A stretch of 64,000 nt of DNA from Bradyrhizobium sp. WSM3983 (GCF_000473045.1 NZ_AXAY01000003.1:248001-312000), one strand, 5' to 3'; positions 18,161-27,524 are shown, counted from the stretch's first letter. Notes: generated by a model from the sequence alone, not told the origin. Program-made: numbers and translations.

Positions 18161-19294
18161 ATGCCCCCCTCTTCCGACCAGCCGCTCCGTATCCTGCATG
18201 CCGTACGCGCCCCCGTCGGTGGCATCATCCGCCACATCCTCGACCTCGCCAACGGCCAGGTCGATCGCGGCCATCATGTCGGGATTCTCGCCGACAGCCT
18301 CACCGGCGGCGAGCGCGCGGACAAGGCGCTGGCCGAACTCGCGCCGCGGTTGAAACTCGGCGTGCATCGGCTCGCGATCCGTCGCGAACCCTCGCCGGAG
18401 GATTTTCTGGTCTGGCTGCGCATGCGCCGCCTGATCGTCACGCTCAAGCCCGACGTGTTGCACGGCCACGGCGCAAAGGCCGGCGCCTTCGTCCGCATGC
18501 GGCGTCGCGCGGACGACACCATCCGCATCTACACCCCGCATGGCGGCTCGCTGCACTATCCCCTCAACACCCTGAAGGGTGAGTTTTACGCGCGGCTTGA
18601 GCGCACGCTGATGGACGCGACGGACCTGTTCCTGTTCGAGAGCGCCTTTGCCCGCGACACCTACCAGCGCATCGTCGGCACGCCCAAAGGCGTGGTGCAT
18701 TGCGTCTTCAACGGCGTGACGCCGGAAGAGTTCGAGCCCGTTGTCATCACCGACGACGCCACCGACCTCGCCTATGTCGGCGAGTTCAGGCACATCAAGG
18801 GCGCAGACCTCCTGGTCGATGCGGTGGCGCGGCTGCATGAGAGCGGCAAGAAGGTCACGCTGACGCTCGGCGGCGACGGCGAGGAGACGGCGACGCTGAA
18901 GGCACAGGTCGAGCGGCTCGGCCTGACGGGCGCGATCCGTTTCGTCGGCCACGTCAAGGCGCGCTACGGCTTTTCCAAGGGGCGGTTGCTGGTGGTTCCA
19001 TCGCGCGGCGATTCCATGCCCTATGTCGTGATCGAGGCCGGCGCGGCCGGCATTCCCATGATCGCCGCACGCGTCGGCGGCATCCCGGAGATTTTTGGCG
19101 CGGAGAGCCCGGCCCTGTTCGCGGCCAGCAACGCCGAAGCCATGGCCGAGGCGATCGCGGCCGCGCTCGATGACCCGCAGGCGACCGCGCAACGCGCAGT
19201 CGCCTTGCGCGAGCGCATCTCGGCGCATTTCTCCCAGCAGGCGATGGTCGATGGCGTGCTCGCGGGTTATCGCGATGCATTCGCCAATCATTAA
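18161..19294 (+). CDS. Glycosyltransferase family 4
   Basis: A 377-residue GT-B enzyme. The N-terminal Rossmann half opens with RILHAVRAPVGGIIRHILDL, and LHGHGAKAGAFVRMRR follows. The C-terminal GT4 domain contains TLGGDGEETATLKAQVERLG and the donor-site E-x7-E region RGDSMPYVVIEAGAAGIP. It transfers an activated sugar onto a lipid-linked intermediate in the cytoplasm. ATG at 18161 is favoured; an in-frame TTG at 18125 would add 12 residues. The stop codon overlaps a TTAA box at 19291. Confidence 0.9.
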   Translation: MPPSSDQPLRILHAVRAPVGGIIRHILDLANGQVDRGHHVGILADSLTGGERADKALAELAPRLKLGVHRLAIRREPSPEDFLVWLRMRRLIVTLKPDVLHGHGAKAGAFVRMRRRADDTIRIYTPHGGSLHYPLNTLKGEFYARLERTLMDATDLFLFESAFARDTYQRIVGTPKGVVHCVFNGVTPEEFEPVVITDDATDLAYVGEFRHIKGADLLVDAVARLHESGKKVTLTLGGDGEETATLKAQVERLGLTGAIRFVGHVKARYGFSKGRLLVVPSRGDSMPYVVIEAGAAGIPMIAARVGGIPEIFGAESPALFAASNAEAMAEAIAAALDDPQATAQRAVALRERISAHFSQQAMVDGVLAGYRDAFANH

Positions 19295-19354
19295 CCATCC
19301 TTAAGGCCGCTTTAGAGAATCTTCCGATTTGTCCGATAATCGAAGTGCCAGGGG

Positions 19355-20962
19355 ATGGATGCCCCGGGGACGCAAAGCCGCGCCCGCGGGTCTTTGGAAT
19401 GGACGTGGACGCCCGTGGAACCGCTCAATGCACGCTCGATGCTCGATGCCGCGACCAGCGCCGCGGCCAAGCCGGCCGAGACAGCTTTCATCGAACGCCG
19501 CCGCCGGCTGACGCCGGCCGCGCTCGAGGTCGTGAACCAGAAGGTTGCCCGCGCTTATTCGCCGATCGTGATCGCCGGCATCGTGCGCGCAGCGGATTTC
19601 GTGTTGCTGAGCTTCGTCGGCGTCACCCTCTATGTCGGCTACGTTATGCCGCTCGCCGGCTTCAGCTGGGTCTACCCCGCAGAGATCGCCGCCGTGGCGG
19701 TCGCCGCCGTGGTCTGCTTCCAGGCTGCCGACATCTACCAAGTGCAATTGTTCCGCGGTCACCTCCGGCAGATGACACGGATGATCTCCTCCTGGTCGTT
19801 CGTCTTCCTGCTGTTCATCGGCATCTCCTTCTTCGCAAAATTCGGCAGCGACACATCGCGCGTGTGGCTTGCTGGCTTCTATATTCTCGGTTTCACGGCT
19901 CTGATCGTCGAGCGCCTCATCCTGCGTTCGCTTGTGCGCAACTGGGCGCGTCAGGGCCGGCTCGACCGCCGCACCATTATCGTCGGCTCCGACAGCAATG
20001 GAGAGCAGCTCGTCGAGGCGCTGAAGGCACAGGAAGATTCCGACATCCACGTGCTCGGCGTGTTCGACGACCGCAACGACAGCCGCGCGCTCGACACCTG
20101 CGCCGGCGCGCGCAAGCTCGGCAAGGTCGACGACATCGTCGAATTCGCCCGCCGCACCAGGGTCGATCTGGTGCTGTTCTCGCTGCCGATCTCGGCGGAG
20201 ACGCGCATGCTGGAAATGCTGAAGAAGCTCTGGGTGCTGCCGGTCGACATCCGCCTCTCCGCGCACACCAACAAGCTGCGCTTTCGTCCCCGCTCCTATT
20301 CCTATCTCGGCGAGGTGCCGACGCTCGACGTGTTCGAGGCGCCGATCACCGACTGGGATCTGGTGATGAAATGGCTGTTCGACCGTGTCGTCGGCGGCCT
20401 CGCGCTGCTTGCTGCGCTCCCCGTGATGGCGCTGGTGGCGCTGGCGGTGAGGCTCGACAGCCCTGGCCCTGTCCTGTTCCGCCAGAAGCGGTTCGGCTTC
20501 AACAATGAGCGCATCGACGTCTACAAGTTCCGCTCGATGTATCATCACCAGGCCGACCCGACGGCGTCGAAGGTCGTGACCAAGAACGATCCGCGCGTCA
20601 CCCGCGTCGGCAGCTTCATTCGCAAGACCAGCCTCGACGAGTTGCCGCAGCTGTTCAACGTGGTGTTCTCCGGCAATCTCTCCCTGGTCGGCCCGCGTCC
20701 GCATGCGGTGCAGGGCAAGCTCCAGAGCCGCCTGTTCGACGAAGCCGTCGACGGCTATTTCGCCCGCCATCGCGTCAAGCCCGGCATCACCGGCTGGGCC
20801 CAGATCAATGGCTGGCGCGGCGAGATCGACAACGAAGAGAAGATCCAGAAGCGGGTCGAGTTCGACCTCTATTACATCGAGAACTGGTCGGTGCTGTTCG
20901 ACCTCGTCATTCTCCTGAAGACGCCGCTCTCGCTTCTGACCAAGAACGAGAACGCGTATTGA
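19355..20962 (+). CDS. Polyprenyl-phosphate sugar-1-phosphate transferase (WbaP/ExoY family) initiating exopolysaccharide synthesis
   Basis: A 535-residue protein with four N-terminal membrane helices (about 68-180), a CoA-binding-like cytoplasmic Rossmann section ([20 protein letters not shown]), a fifth hydrophobic segment, and the catalytic bacterial sugar transferase domain: [36 protein letters not shown] and [16 protein letters not shown]. The fold predicts attachment of glucose- or galactose-1-phosphate to undecaprenyl phosphate. The start is uncertain: ATG 19355 is used, but GTG 19415 or ATG 19439 are possible. It follows the GT4 gene by 60 bases. Confidence 0.92.
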   Translation: MDAPGTQSRARGSLEWTWTPVEPLNARSMLDAATSAAAKPAETAFIERRRRLTPAALEVVNQKVARAYSPIVIAGIVRAADFVLLSFVGVTLYVGYVMPLAGFSWVYPAEIAAVAVAAVVCFQAADIYQVQLFRGHLRQMTRMISSWSFVFLLFIGISFFAKFGSDTSRVWLAGFYILGFTALIVERLILRSLVRNWARQGRLDRRTIIVGSDSNGEQLVEALKAQEDSDIHVLGVFDDRNDSRALDTCAGARKLGKVDDIVEFARRTRVDLVLFSLPISAETRMLEMLKKLWVLPVDIRLSAHTNKLRFRPRSYSYLGEVPTLDVFEAPITDWDLVMKWLFDRVVGGLALLAALPVMALVALAVRLDSPGPVLFRQKRFGFNNERIDVYKFRSMYHHQADPTASKVVTKNDPRVTRVGSFIRKTSLDELPQLFNVVFSGNLSLVGPRPHAVQGKLQSRLFDEAVDGYFARHRVKPGITGWAQINGWRGEIDNEEKIQKRVEFDLYYIENWSVLFDLVILLKTPLSLLTKNENAY

Positions 20963-20975
20963 TCTGAGTTTCTTT

Positions 20976-21098
20976 GTCATGCCCCGCCTTGTGCGCAATT
21001 GCGCACTGGGGCGGGGCATCCAGTGCTCCGCGGCATCAGCCGTTTCGCAATAGGCGCCGCGGAATACAGGATCGCCCGGTCAGGCCGGGCGATGACAG
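20976..21098. repeat. Intergenic composite inverted repeat (GTCATKCCCCGC ... GGGCGATGACAG family)
   Basis: The left module is a hairpin (GTCATGCCCCGCC with GGGGCGGGGCATCCAGTGC) and the right module ends ATCGCCCGGTCAGGCCGGGC then GATGACAG. The copy at 48669-48770 has the same two-module plan with the shared words ATCCAGT and CCGGGCGATGACAG/GCGGGCGATGACAG. It may also act as a terminator between the sugar transferase and the polymerase gene. Confidence 0.8.
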
Positions 21099-21138
21099 CG
21101 GTGTTTGTGGCGTACAAGTAGCGTAAGCGTATGAGCGT

Positions 21139-22395
21139 ATGATGGCGTATGCGGCAACAGCCGGTGGAATGAACGTAGCCGCACCGGCTGCGCCCGGCGT
21201 GCTGGCCCTCCAGCGCGCGCTGGTGTGGCTGGTCGGCGCTTCCGGTGCGATCGTCTTCATCGAGCCGAGCCCCTACGAGATCGCGACGTTATTCGCCACC
21301 GTCGCGTTCTTCGCCACCGGCCTGCGGCTCAAGCTCGTACTGATACCGCTGGTGCTGGCCCTGATCTTGCTCAATTTCGGCTACACCATCAGCGCGATCC
21401 CGCTGCTCGACCAGTCCGAGGTCGCAAGCTGGATCGCGACCTCCTGGTACATGGCGGTGACCGTGGTGTTCTTCGCCATGGTCACCTCCGAGGACACGGC
21501 GGCGCGGCTCGACATGTTGCGCCGCGGCCTCGTGGTCGGCGCGATGGTCGCATCGCTCTCGGCGATCGCGGGCTATTTCAACCTCATTCCCGGCGGCCAC
21601 GATCTGCTGACGCTCTACGAGCGCGCGCGAGGCACGTTCAAGGACCCGAACGTGCTCGGCGCGTTCCTGATTCTGCCGGCGCTGTTCGCGCTCCAGAGCG
21701 TGGTCTCGGACAAGCTGGCCAAGGCATTCCGCAACGTTATCGCCTTCGGCATCATGTCACTGGCGATCCTGCTCGCCTTCTCCCGCGCCGCCTGGGGCGG
21801 CTTGGTGCTGACCTCGGCCTTCATGCTGGCGCTGATGGTGCTGACAAGCCGCACCAATGCGCAGCGCTCGCGCATCATCATCATGGCCATCGTCGCGGTG
21901 GTGCTGGGCCTCGCGCTGATCGCGGTGCTGCTGTCGTTCGATTCCATCGCCGAGATGTTCAAGCAGCGCGCGAGCTTCGACCAGAGCTATGACGAAGGCC
22001 GCTTCGGCCGGTTCGGCCGGCACATCCTTGGCGCAGAGATGGCGCTCGACCTGCCGTTCGGCATCGGTCCCCTACAATTCCACCGCTTCTTTCCCGAAGA
22101 CACCCACAATTCCTACCTGAACGCCTTCATGTCCGGCGGCTGGCTCTCCGGCGTGTGCTATCCCGCGCTGGTCTTCACCACCATGATCACAGGCTTCCGC
22201 CACATCTTCGTCCGCGTGCCCTGGCAGCGCGCTTATCTGGCGGTGTTCTCGGCCTTCGTCGGCACCGTCGGCGAAAGTTTCGTGATCGACACCGATCACT
22301 GGCGCCACTTCTGGATGATGCTGGGCGCGATGTGGGGCATGATCGCCGCCGCGCAGGCTTACAAGATCAAGTCTGGCGAGGATGCTTCAGCTTGA
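21139..22395 (+). CDS. O-antigen ligase / Wzy-like polysaccharide polymerase
   Basis: A 418-residue protein with about ten membrane helices and a long periplasmic loop near residues 280-330. GTFKDPNVLGAFLILPALFA and FSRAAWGGLVLTSAFML are typical of the Wzy_C/O-antigen ligase family, and the loop carries EDTHNSYLNAFMSGGW with the expected His. It would polymerise or ligate repeat units at the outer face of the inner membrane. The start lies within reiterated GCGTATGA units; ATG 21139 and ATG 21142 are both plausible. The 3' end overlaps the convergent MarR gene by 29 bases. Confidence 0.9.
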   Translation: MMAYAATAGGMNVAAPAAPGVLALQRALVWLVGASGAIVFIEPSPYEIATLFATVAFFATGLRLKLVLIPLVLALILLNFGYTISAIPLLDQSEVASWIATSWYMAVTVVFFAMVTSEDTAARLDMLRRGLVVGAMVASLSAIAGYFNLIPGGHDLLTLYERARGTFKDPNVLGAFLILPALFALQSVVSDKLAKAFRNVIAFGIMSLAILLAFSRAAWGGLVLTSAFMLALMVLTSRTNAQRSRIIIMAIVAVVLGLALIAVLLSFDSIAEMFKQRASFDQSYDEGRFGRFGRHILGAEMALDLPFGIGPLQFHRFFPEDTHNSYLNAFMSGGWLSGVCYPALVFTTMITGFRHIFVRVPWQRAYLAVFSAFVGTVGESFVIDTDHWRHFWMMLGAMWGMIAAAQAYKIKSGEDASA

Positions 22396-22903
22396 GCGCG
22401 GGCCGCTTCTCCGGCGGCGTATCGAGCAGGCCTTTCAGCGCCGCGGTCGCCGCGAGGACGCCCTTGTAGCCTTCGTTCGCGAAGCGCAGCAGCAGGCGCA
22501 GTTCCTCGTCTGAATAGGCACTGAAGACCTTCTCCATTGCCTGCTGCATCGGCACGTAGAGCTGGCCGATCTTCATGGCGGTTTCCGGCACGACGGCGAT
22601 GTAGACCTTGCGGCGATCGGTCTCGTCCCGCTCGCGGCGCACCAGCCCCGCCTTCTCGAGCCGGTCGACCACGCCGGTGATGGCGCCAGTCGTTAGCCCC
22701 GTCACCTCGGCGAGCCGGCCGGCGGTCACGCGCCCCTCGAGGTAGAGGATGTCCATGCATTCGAGGTCGGAATTGGCAATTCCGGCCACGTTCGCAACGG
22801 TTTGCCCATAGAGCACGCCCTGCGCCGAAGACCGCCGCATCGCCTCTTCCAATTCTCCGAGCAGCGCCGCGCGCGCCTTTGCCCTTGACAAGGCCCACCT
22901 CAT
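22367..22903 (-). CDS. MarR-family transcriptional regulator
   Basis: A 178-residue winged-helix protein. The MarR core is visible in MDILYLEGRVTAGRLAEVTG (helix 2-3), the recognition helix TTGAITGVVDRLEKAGLV and the wing RRERDETDRRKVYIAV. Its start codon abuts a symmetrical operator shared with the divergent FAD-dependent monooxygenase gene, so autoregulation and control of that enzyme by an aromatic ligand is the natural reading. Confidence 0.92.
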   Translation of the reverse strand: MRWALSRAKARAALLGELEEAMRRSSAQGVLYGQTVANVAGIANSDLECMDILYLEGRVTAGRLAEVTGLTTGAITGVVDRLEKAGLVRRERDETDRRKVYIAVVPETAMKIGQLYVPMQQAMEKVFSAYSDEELRLLLRFANEGYKGVLAATAALKGLLDTPPEKRPALKLKHPRQT

Positions 22904-22938
22904 CTCTTAGTCGATATATATCTTAGCCACTAAGAGAT
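22902..22938. promoter_or_regulatory. MarR-type operator in the divergon
   Basis: A perfect 10-bp inverted repeat, ATCTCTTAGT (22902-22911) and ACTAAGAGAT (22929-22938). A third half-site TCTTAG (22921-22926) forms an inner dyad TCTTAG-CCA-CTAAGA. The left arm overlaps the marR start codon, so bound protein would block both promoters. Confidence 0.75.
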
Positions 22939-22988
22939 TTAGCGGCCGTAATTTCTCCTAGCACCACGGAAGCGTCGGGAGCAAGCCA

Positions 22989-24185
22989 ATGCCTCATCGT
23001 CCCCGCAAGGCCCTGATCATCGGCGCCGGCATCGCCGGGCCCGTTGCCGCCATCCTGTTGCGCCGCGCCGGCATCGAATCCGCGATCTACGAAGCCTGGC
23101 CCTACGCGAAGGGCATCGGCGGCGGCCTCCAGATCGCGCCCAACGGCATGCATGTGATGGACGAGATCGGGCTTTCGGGCGAGCTGATCAGTCGCGGTTC
23201 GATCGCGGAATCCTTCGACTTCTATTCGCAAGAAGGCCGACGGCTCGGCTCGATCAACCGCGACATGGCGCGGCGCTTCGGCCAGCCCGCGGTCAATGTC
23301 TGCCGCGCCACGCTGAACGAGATGCTGATCGACAAGGCCTGGTGCGCCTGCGTCTCGCTCTATTTCGACAAGCGCCTGATCAAGATCGAGGATCGCGGCG
23401 ACCAGCCGATCATTGCCTATTTCGCCGACGGCACCACGGCCGAAGGCGACTTCCTGATCGGCGCCGACGGCGTGCATTCGATCACGCGGCGCCAGGTCGT
23501 GCCGGACGGACCAACGCCCTTCAACACCGGCCTCATCGGGTTCGGCGGCTTCGTGCCGCACACCGTACTCGACAGCCGGTCGATCGGCCGGCATGTCGAG
23601 ACCACGTTCGGGCGGAGCGGCTTCTTCGGCTATGGCTATTGCAGCCCTGATCCGAAGGACGGCGTGATGTGGTGGAGCACGCAGCCCGCGTATGGCATGG
23701 ATGCCGAGATGTTCCGCGCGCTCGACCAGCAGACGCTGAAGCAGCATCTGCGCGGCTTCCATCACGGCTGGCACGATCCGATCGCTGCCATTATCGAGGC
23801 GGCCGAGAAGATCGTGGTCACCGACACGCTCGACGTCGCGACCTTGCCGACCTGGTCGCGCAAGCGCTCGCTGCTGATCGGCGATGCTGCGCATGCAACC
23901 AGCCCCCACGCGGGCCAGGGCGCCTCACTCGCGCTGGAGGATGCGATGCGGCTTGCGCGACTGATGCAGGAGGGCCAGGAGCTGACCGCCACCTTCCAGG
24001 CTTTTGAGGCCGAACGTCGCCCCCGCGCCGAGAAGATCGTCGCCATCGCCCGCCGCAACGGCAACAGCAAGCGCGAATTCAGCGCCACCGGCGCCTGGAT
24101 GAGAAATCAGATGATGAAATGGCTGCTGCCGCTGGGATCGAAGAGCATGGATTTCATGTACGCGTACGACGCGCGAGCGGTGTAA
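22989..24185 (+). CDS. FAD-dependent monooxygenase (UbiH/PHBH-like)
   Basis: A 398-residue flavoprotein hydroxylase. The FAD-binding GxGxxG is ALIIGAGIAGPVAAILLRRAG at the N-terminus, the DG motif is LIGADGVHSITRRQV, and the second FAD motif is SLLIGDAAHATSPHAGQGA. Such enzymes hydroxylate aromatic or quinone-like substrates with NAD(P)H and oxygen. It is divergent from the MarR gene with a shared operator, a catabolic or detoxification arrangement. The substrate cannot be read from sequence. Confidence 0.92.
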   Translation: MPHRPRKALIIGAGIAGPVAAILLRRAGIESAIYEAWPYAKGIGGGLQIAPNGMHVMDEIGLSGELISRGSIAESFDFYSQEGRRLGSINRDMARRFGQPAVNVCRATLNEMLIDKAWCACVSLYFDKRLIKIEDRGDQPIIAYFADGTTAEGDFLIGADGVHSITRRQVVPDGPTPFNTGLIGFGGFVPHTVLDSRSIGRHVETTFGRSGFFGYGYCSPDPKDGVMWWSTQPAYGMDAEMFRALDQQTLKQHLRGFHHGWHDPIAAIIEAAEKIVVTDTLDVATLPTWSRKRSLLIGDAAHATSPHAGQGASLALEDAMRLARLMQEGQELTATFQAFEAERRPRAEKIVAIARRNGNSKREFSATGAWMRNQMMKWLLPLGSKSMDFMYAYDARAV

Positions 24186-24206
24186 TGGCGAACTGTCGTG
24201 TAGGTG

Positions 24207-24296
24207 TCGTAGGGTGGGCAAAGGGCGCAACGCGCCGTGCCCACCATCTCTCCGCAATGGAAGTGGTGGGCACGCTCAGCTTTGCCCATCCTACGA
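24207..24296. repeat. Intergenic inverted repeat (TCGTAGGGTGGGC family)
   Basis: Arms TCGTAGGGTGGGCAAAG (24207-24223) and CTTTGCCCATCCTACGA (24280-24296) pair with one mismatch. An inner copy of GGTGGGCAC faces GTGCCCACC. A shorter relative lies at 60692. It fills the gap between the convergent monooxygenase and enoyl reductase genes. Confidence 0.8.
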
Positions 24297-24303
24297 AACC
24301 GAG

Positions 24304-25479
24304 CTAGCTCTCCACAGCGAACGACAGACCGGCGTGATCGACGAGCCGCTTGATCAGCTTGTGCTGCATCGCTGCACCCGGCGTCCAGAGCCCTGCCGGT
24401 ACATCAGGCGTGTCGCGCAGCAGGCAGATCGCACATTCGGAGATGATCTTGGCCGTTGACGCATAGCCGGGATCGAGATCGCCCTTCACGGCCGCGCGAA
24501 CCTGACGGCCATCGGGCGCAATCGCGACATAGAGCAAGTCGTAATGCCCGTTGTCGCGCTCTTCCTTCGACGGCCCCTCGCCGGGCTTGAGCGCCTCGGG
24601 GCCGGTCTTTTCGCTGTTGGCGGCCATGACAAGCCTGGCGTTGGCCTGACCTTCGTCGCCCGTTCCCGTCAGCACCATCTCGTCGTAGACGAAATCCCGG
24701 CCATAGGGGAACCCCATCAGCATGTTGGAGCGGTGGACATTGCGCGTGTTGAGCGTCGCCATCGCGAACGGGGCCGACCAGGATTGCAGGTCCTCTTCGA
24801 AAACAGGCTTATTGCCGCGCGGCTGCTTCGGCCCCTCGAAGCCTGGCGTGAACGCAAAGGGATCCTTGAGAATCGACACCAGGCTGAGATCCTGCGCAAC
24901 CGCTGCGAAGGTGAGCCTTGCGCTCGCCGAGGTGCCGCCGGAGAACTTCCAGCTGAGATCGCGGACGCGCCCCTTGACGCGCGGCGCCGGCGCTCCGAAC
25001 ACGCGCCTGGCTTCCTCCTGCACGAAGAACGCACCGAGCTCGAACGGCACGGAGTCAAAGCCGCAGGAGAACATAATGCGCGCGCCGCTCGCCTTGGCGG
25101 CCGCTTCATGCCTGTCGATCATCTGCTTCAGCCAGATCGGCTCGCCGCAGAGATCCATGTAGTCGGTGCCCGACGCGACGCAGGCCGCAAGCAGATCGGA
25201 GCCATAAAGCTGATACGGGCCGACGGTGGTGACGACCAGCTTCGCCTGATCGACCATCGCGCGTAACGATACAGGATCGGCTGCGTCCGCAACGATGAGC
25301 GGCGTATGCGCGGGTGCGCCGATCGCATCGCGAACCGACGCGAGCTTGTCTCGGCTGCGCCCTGCCATCGCCCATGTCGGCGCACCGTCCCCGACATAGT
25401 GCGCGGCGAGATACTCGGCCGCGAGCTGGCCGGTATATCCCGTTGCGCCATAGACGACGATGTCGAACTTCGCAGACAC
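24304..25479 (-). CDS. Saccharopine dehydrogenase-like / trans-acting enoyl reductase family protein (copy 1)
   Basis: A 391-residue protein with an N-terminal NAD(P)-binding fold (FDIVVYGATGYTGQLAAEYL) and a C-terminal domain with FSCGFDSVPFELGAFFVQEE and NMLMGFPYGRDFVYDEMV. Family members include the mycobacterial trans-acting enoyl reductase that works with polyketide synthases, but no such synthase is nearby and the true substrate is unknown. It lies 29 bases downstream of a clear paralogue, so this is a tandem duplication. Confidence 0.88.
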   Translation of the reverse strand: MSAKFDIVVYGATGYTGQLAAEYLAAHYVGDGAPTWAMAGRSRDKLASVRDAIGAPAHTPLIVADAADPVSLRAMVDQAKLVVTTVGPYQLYGSDLLAACVASGTDYMDLCGEPIWLKQMIDRHEAAAKASGARIMFSCGFDSVPFELGAFFVQEEARRVFGAPAPRVKGRVRDLSWKFSGGTSASARLTFAAVAQDLSLVSILKDPFAFTPGFEGPKQPRGNKPVFEEDLQSWSAPFAMATLNTRNVHRSNMLMGFPYGRDFVYDEMVLTGTGDEGQANARLVMAANSEKTGPEALKPGEGPSKEERDNGHYDLLYVAIAPDGRQVRAAVKGDLDPGYASTAKIISECAICLLRDTPDVPAGLWTPGAAMQHKLIKRLVDHAGLSFAVES

Positions 25480-25508
25480 GGATCACGCTTCCTTGGGGAT
25501 CGCAGACC

Positions 25509-26687
25509 TTATGCTTCCACTGTGAATGTCAGCCCTGCGTTGTCCCGCAGCCGCTTGATCAGCTTGTGCTGCAGCGCTGCGCCAGGGGTCCAGAAGCCGG
25601 CTGCGACGTCGGTCACGTCGCGCAGCATGCAGATGGCGCATTCGGAGATCATCTTCGATGTCGAGCCGTAGCCGGGATCGCGGTCGCCGGTGACACCGGC
25701 GCGGACCGCACGGCCGTCGGGCGCGATCGCGACATAAAGCAAATTGAAGAGCCCGTTCTCGCGCTCTTCCTTCGATGGTCCCTCACCCGGCTTCGGCGCG
25801 CTCGGGCCGGTCTTCTCGGCGTTGGCCGCCATCACGCGCTTGGCGTTGGCCTCGCCCTTCTCGCCGGGACCGGTCAGAACCATCTCGTCGTAGACGAAGT
25901 CTTGGCCGTAGGGAAAGCCCATCAGCATGTTGGAGCGATGGACGTTGCGGGTGTTGATCAGCGCCATCATGAACGGCGCGGCCCAGGATTGCAGGTCGTC
26001 CTCGAGCACCGACCTGTTGCCCTTCGGCTGCTTCGGTCCGGTGAAGCCCGGCGTCAGCGCGAACGGATCGTTCAGGATCGCAATGAGGCTGATGTCCTTC
26101 GCGACCGCATCGAAGGTTGCCTTCGCGCTCGCCGCGGTGCCGCCCGACAGCGTGCCGCGCATGTCGCGCACGCGGCCCTTCACCCGCGCGGCGGGCGCGC
26201 CGAACACGCGGTTGGCCTCTTCCTGCACGAAGAACGTACCGAGCTCGAACGGCACGGAGTCAAAGCCACAGGAGAACACGATACGCGCGCCGCTTTCCTT
26301 CGCAGCCGCCTCGTACTTGTCGATCATCTGCCGCATCCAGATCGGCTCGCCGCAGAGATCGAAATAATCCGTGCCGGTCGCAACGCAGGCCGCGAGCAGT
26401 TCCTCGCCGTAGAGCTGATACGGACCGACCGTCGTGATCACCGACATCGTTTGCTCGGCCATCGCCCTTAGCGAGGCGGCGTCCGACGCATCCGCGACAA
26501 TCAGCGGAATATTCCCGGGCGCGCCGATCGCATCGCGCACCGATTTCAGCTTGCCAAGGCTACGGCCCGCCAGCGCCCATTTGAGTGTCTTGTCGCTCTT
26601 ATAATGCTGGGTCAGATATTCGGCGACGAGCTGACCGGTGAAACCGGTTGCGCCGTAGACGACGATGTCGAATTTCGCAGAGCTCAT
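25509..26687 (-). CDS. Saccharopine dehydrogenase-like / trans-acting enoyl reductase family protein (copy 2)
   Basis: A 392-residue paralogue of the preceding gene, collinear along its whole length: FDIVVYGATGFTGQLVAEYL, FSCGFDSVPFELGTFFVQEE, NMLMGFPYGQDFVYDEMV and GEGPSKEERENG all have direct counterparts. Differences are spread evenly, so both copies seem to be kept under selection. It follows the DUF169 gene by nine bases and is probably co-transcribed with it and with copy 1. Confidence 0.88.
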   Translation of the reverse strand: MSSAKFDIVVYGATGFTGQLVAEYLTQHYKSDKTLKWALAGRSLGKLKSVRDAIGAPGNIPLIVADASDAASLRAMAEQTMSVITTVGPYQLYGEELLAACVATGTDYFDLCGEPIWMRQMIDKYEAAAKESGARIVFSCGFDSVPFELGTFFVQEEANRVFGAPAARVKGRVRDMRGTLSGGTAASAKATFDAVAKDISLIAILNDPFALTPGFTGPKQPKGNRSVLEDDLQSWAAPFMMALINTRNVHRSNMLMGFPYGQDFVYDEMVLTGPGEKGEANAKRVMAANAEKTGPSAPKPGEGPSKEERENGLFNLLYVAIAPDGRAVRAGVTGDRDPGYGSTSKMISECAICMLRDVTDVAAGFWTPGAALQHKLIKRLRDNAGLTFTVEA

Positions 26688-26696
26688 GGTCGACCT

Positions 26697-27479
26697 TTAC
26701 TTCTTCGCGTAACTCACGCCCATGCCGGCACGGACGTCGCTTTGAATACCATAGGGCGGAATCGGATAGCGCAGGCCGTTCTTGGCCAGCGCCTTCATGC
26801 CTTCGATTGCCTTGGCGAGATGCGCAGGCTTCAGGGCCATCAGCATCTCCTCGTCCGGCACGCCGCCATAGCGCCGTTCGGCATAGCATGGCAAGGACAG
26901 GCTGGGCTCGCCGCTTTTGAGCGCCCGGCCCCAGGAATCCGCGCACGCGGTCTCGCCGACCACGCCCCATTCGAACTTCTTGTAGCCGGTGTATTGCAGC
27001 CCGTTGATCAGGATGATCATCTGGCCGGGCGTTGCGTAGACGAGGCAGATGTCGGGTGGATCGAGCCGGCCGCTCGCCAGCGGGCTGACCGCGAGCGCCT
27101 GATATTGCCCGAACGGAACCACGTCCAGCGCCTCCTGGCGCTTGCGCGCATCCTCCGCGGTGCCGTGCCAGACCCCGACATAATTTTCGCCGGCGAGCCA
27201 TTTCTCGTCCTGGGGGCTAAGCCCGATCACCGCGCGGCACTGCGCGCCGACGAGATCGTCGCCGGTAATGCCGACGGTCCATCCCAGGCGCGAAGCCATG
27301 CTGACGATCTGGTCGGTGGTGTGGACCGCATTCGGCCGCCGGATTTTCGGAATCGCCTCCATGTCCGCGGCATGCGCGAACAGCTTCATGCCGATCACCG
27401 TGGTCTTCAGCCGCAACAGGGTATTGAGATCGGCCACGAGGCCGGCAAGATCGATCGTATCAGCGGCTAACTGCTGCAT
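26697..27479 (-). CDS. DUF169 domain-containing protein
   Basis: A 260-residue DUF169 protein. Diagnostic segments are TTVIGMKLFA near the N-terminus, TVGITGDDLVGAQCRAVIGL, the PFGQYQALAVSPLASGRLDP loop and SLPCYAERRYGGVPDEEMLM. The family has no settled function; conserved Cys residues have led to suggestions of a redox or metal role. It seems to be first in a three-gene unit with the two enoyl reductase-like genes. Confidence 0.87.
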   Translation of the reverse strand: MQQLAADTIDLAGLVADLNTLLRLKTTVIGMKLFAHAADMEAIPKIRRPNAVHTTDQIVSMASRLGWTVGITGDDLVGAQCRAVIGLSPQDEKWLAGENYVGVWHGTAEDARKRQEALDVVPFGQYQALAVSPLASGRLDPPDICLVYATPGQMIILINGLQYTGYKKFEWGVVGETACADSWGRALKSGEPSLSLPCYAERRYGGVPDEEMLMALKPAHLAKAIEGMKALAKNGLRYPIPPYGIQSDVRAGMGVSYAKK

Positions 27480-27524
27480 GGCATCCTCCCGGCGCGCCCC
27501 TGTTGTTGGGCTACTGAGGCTGTT

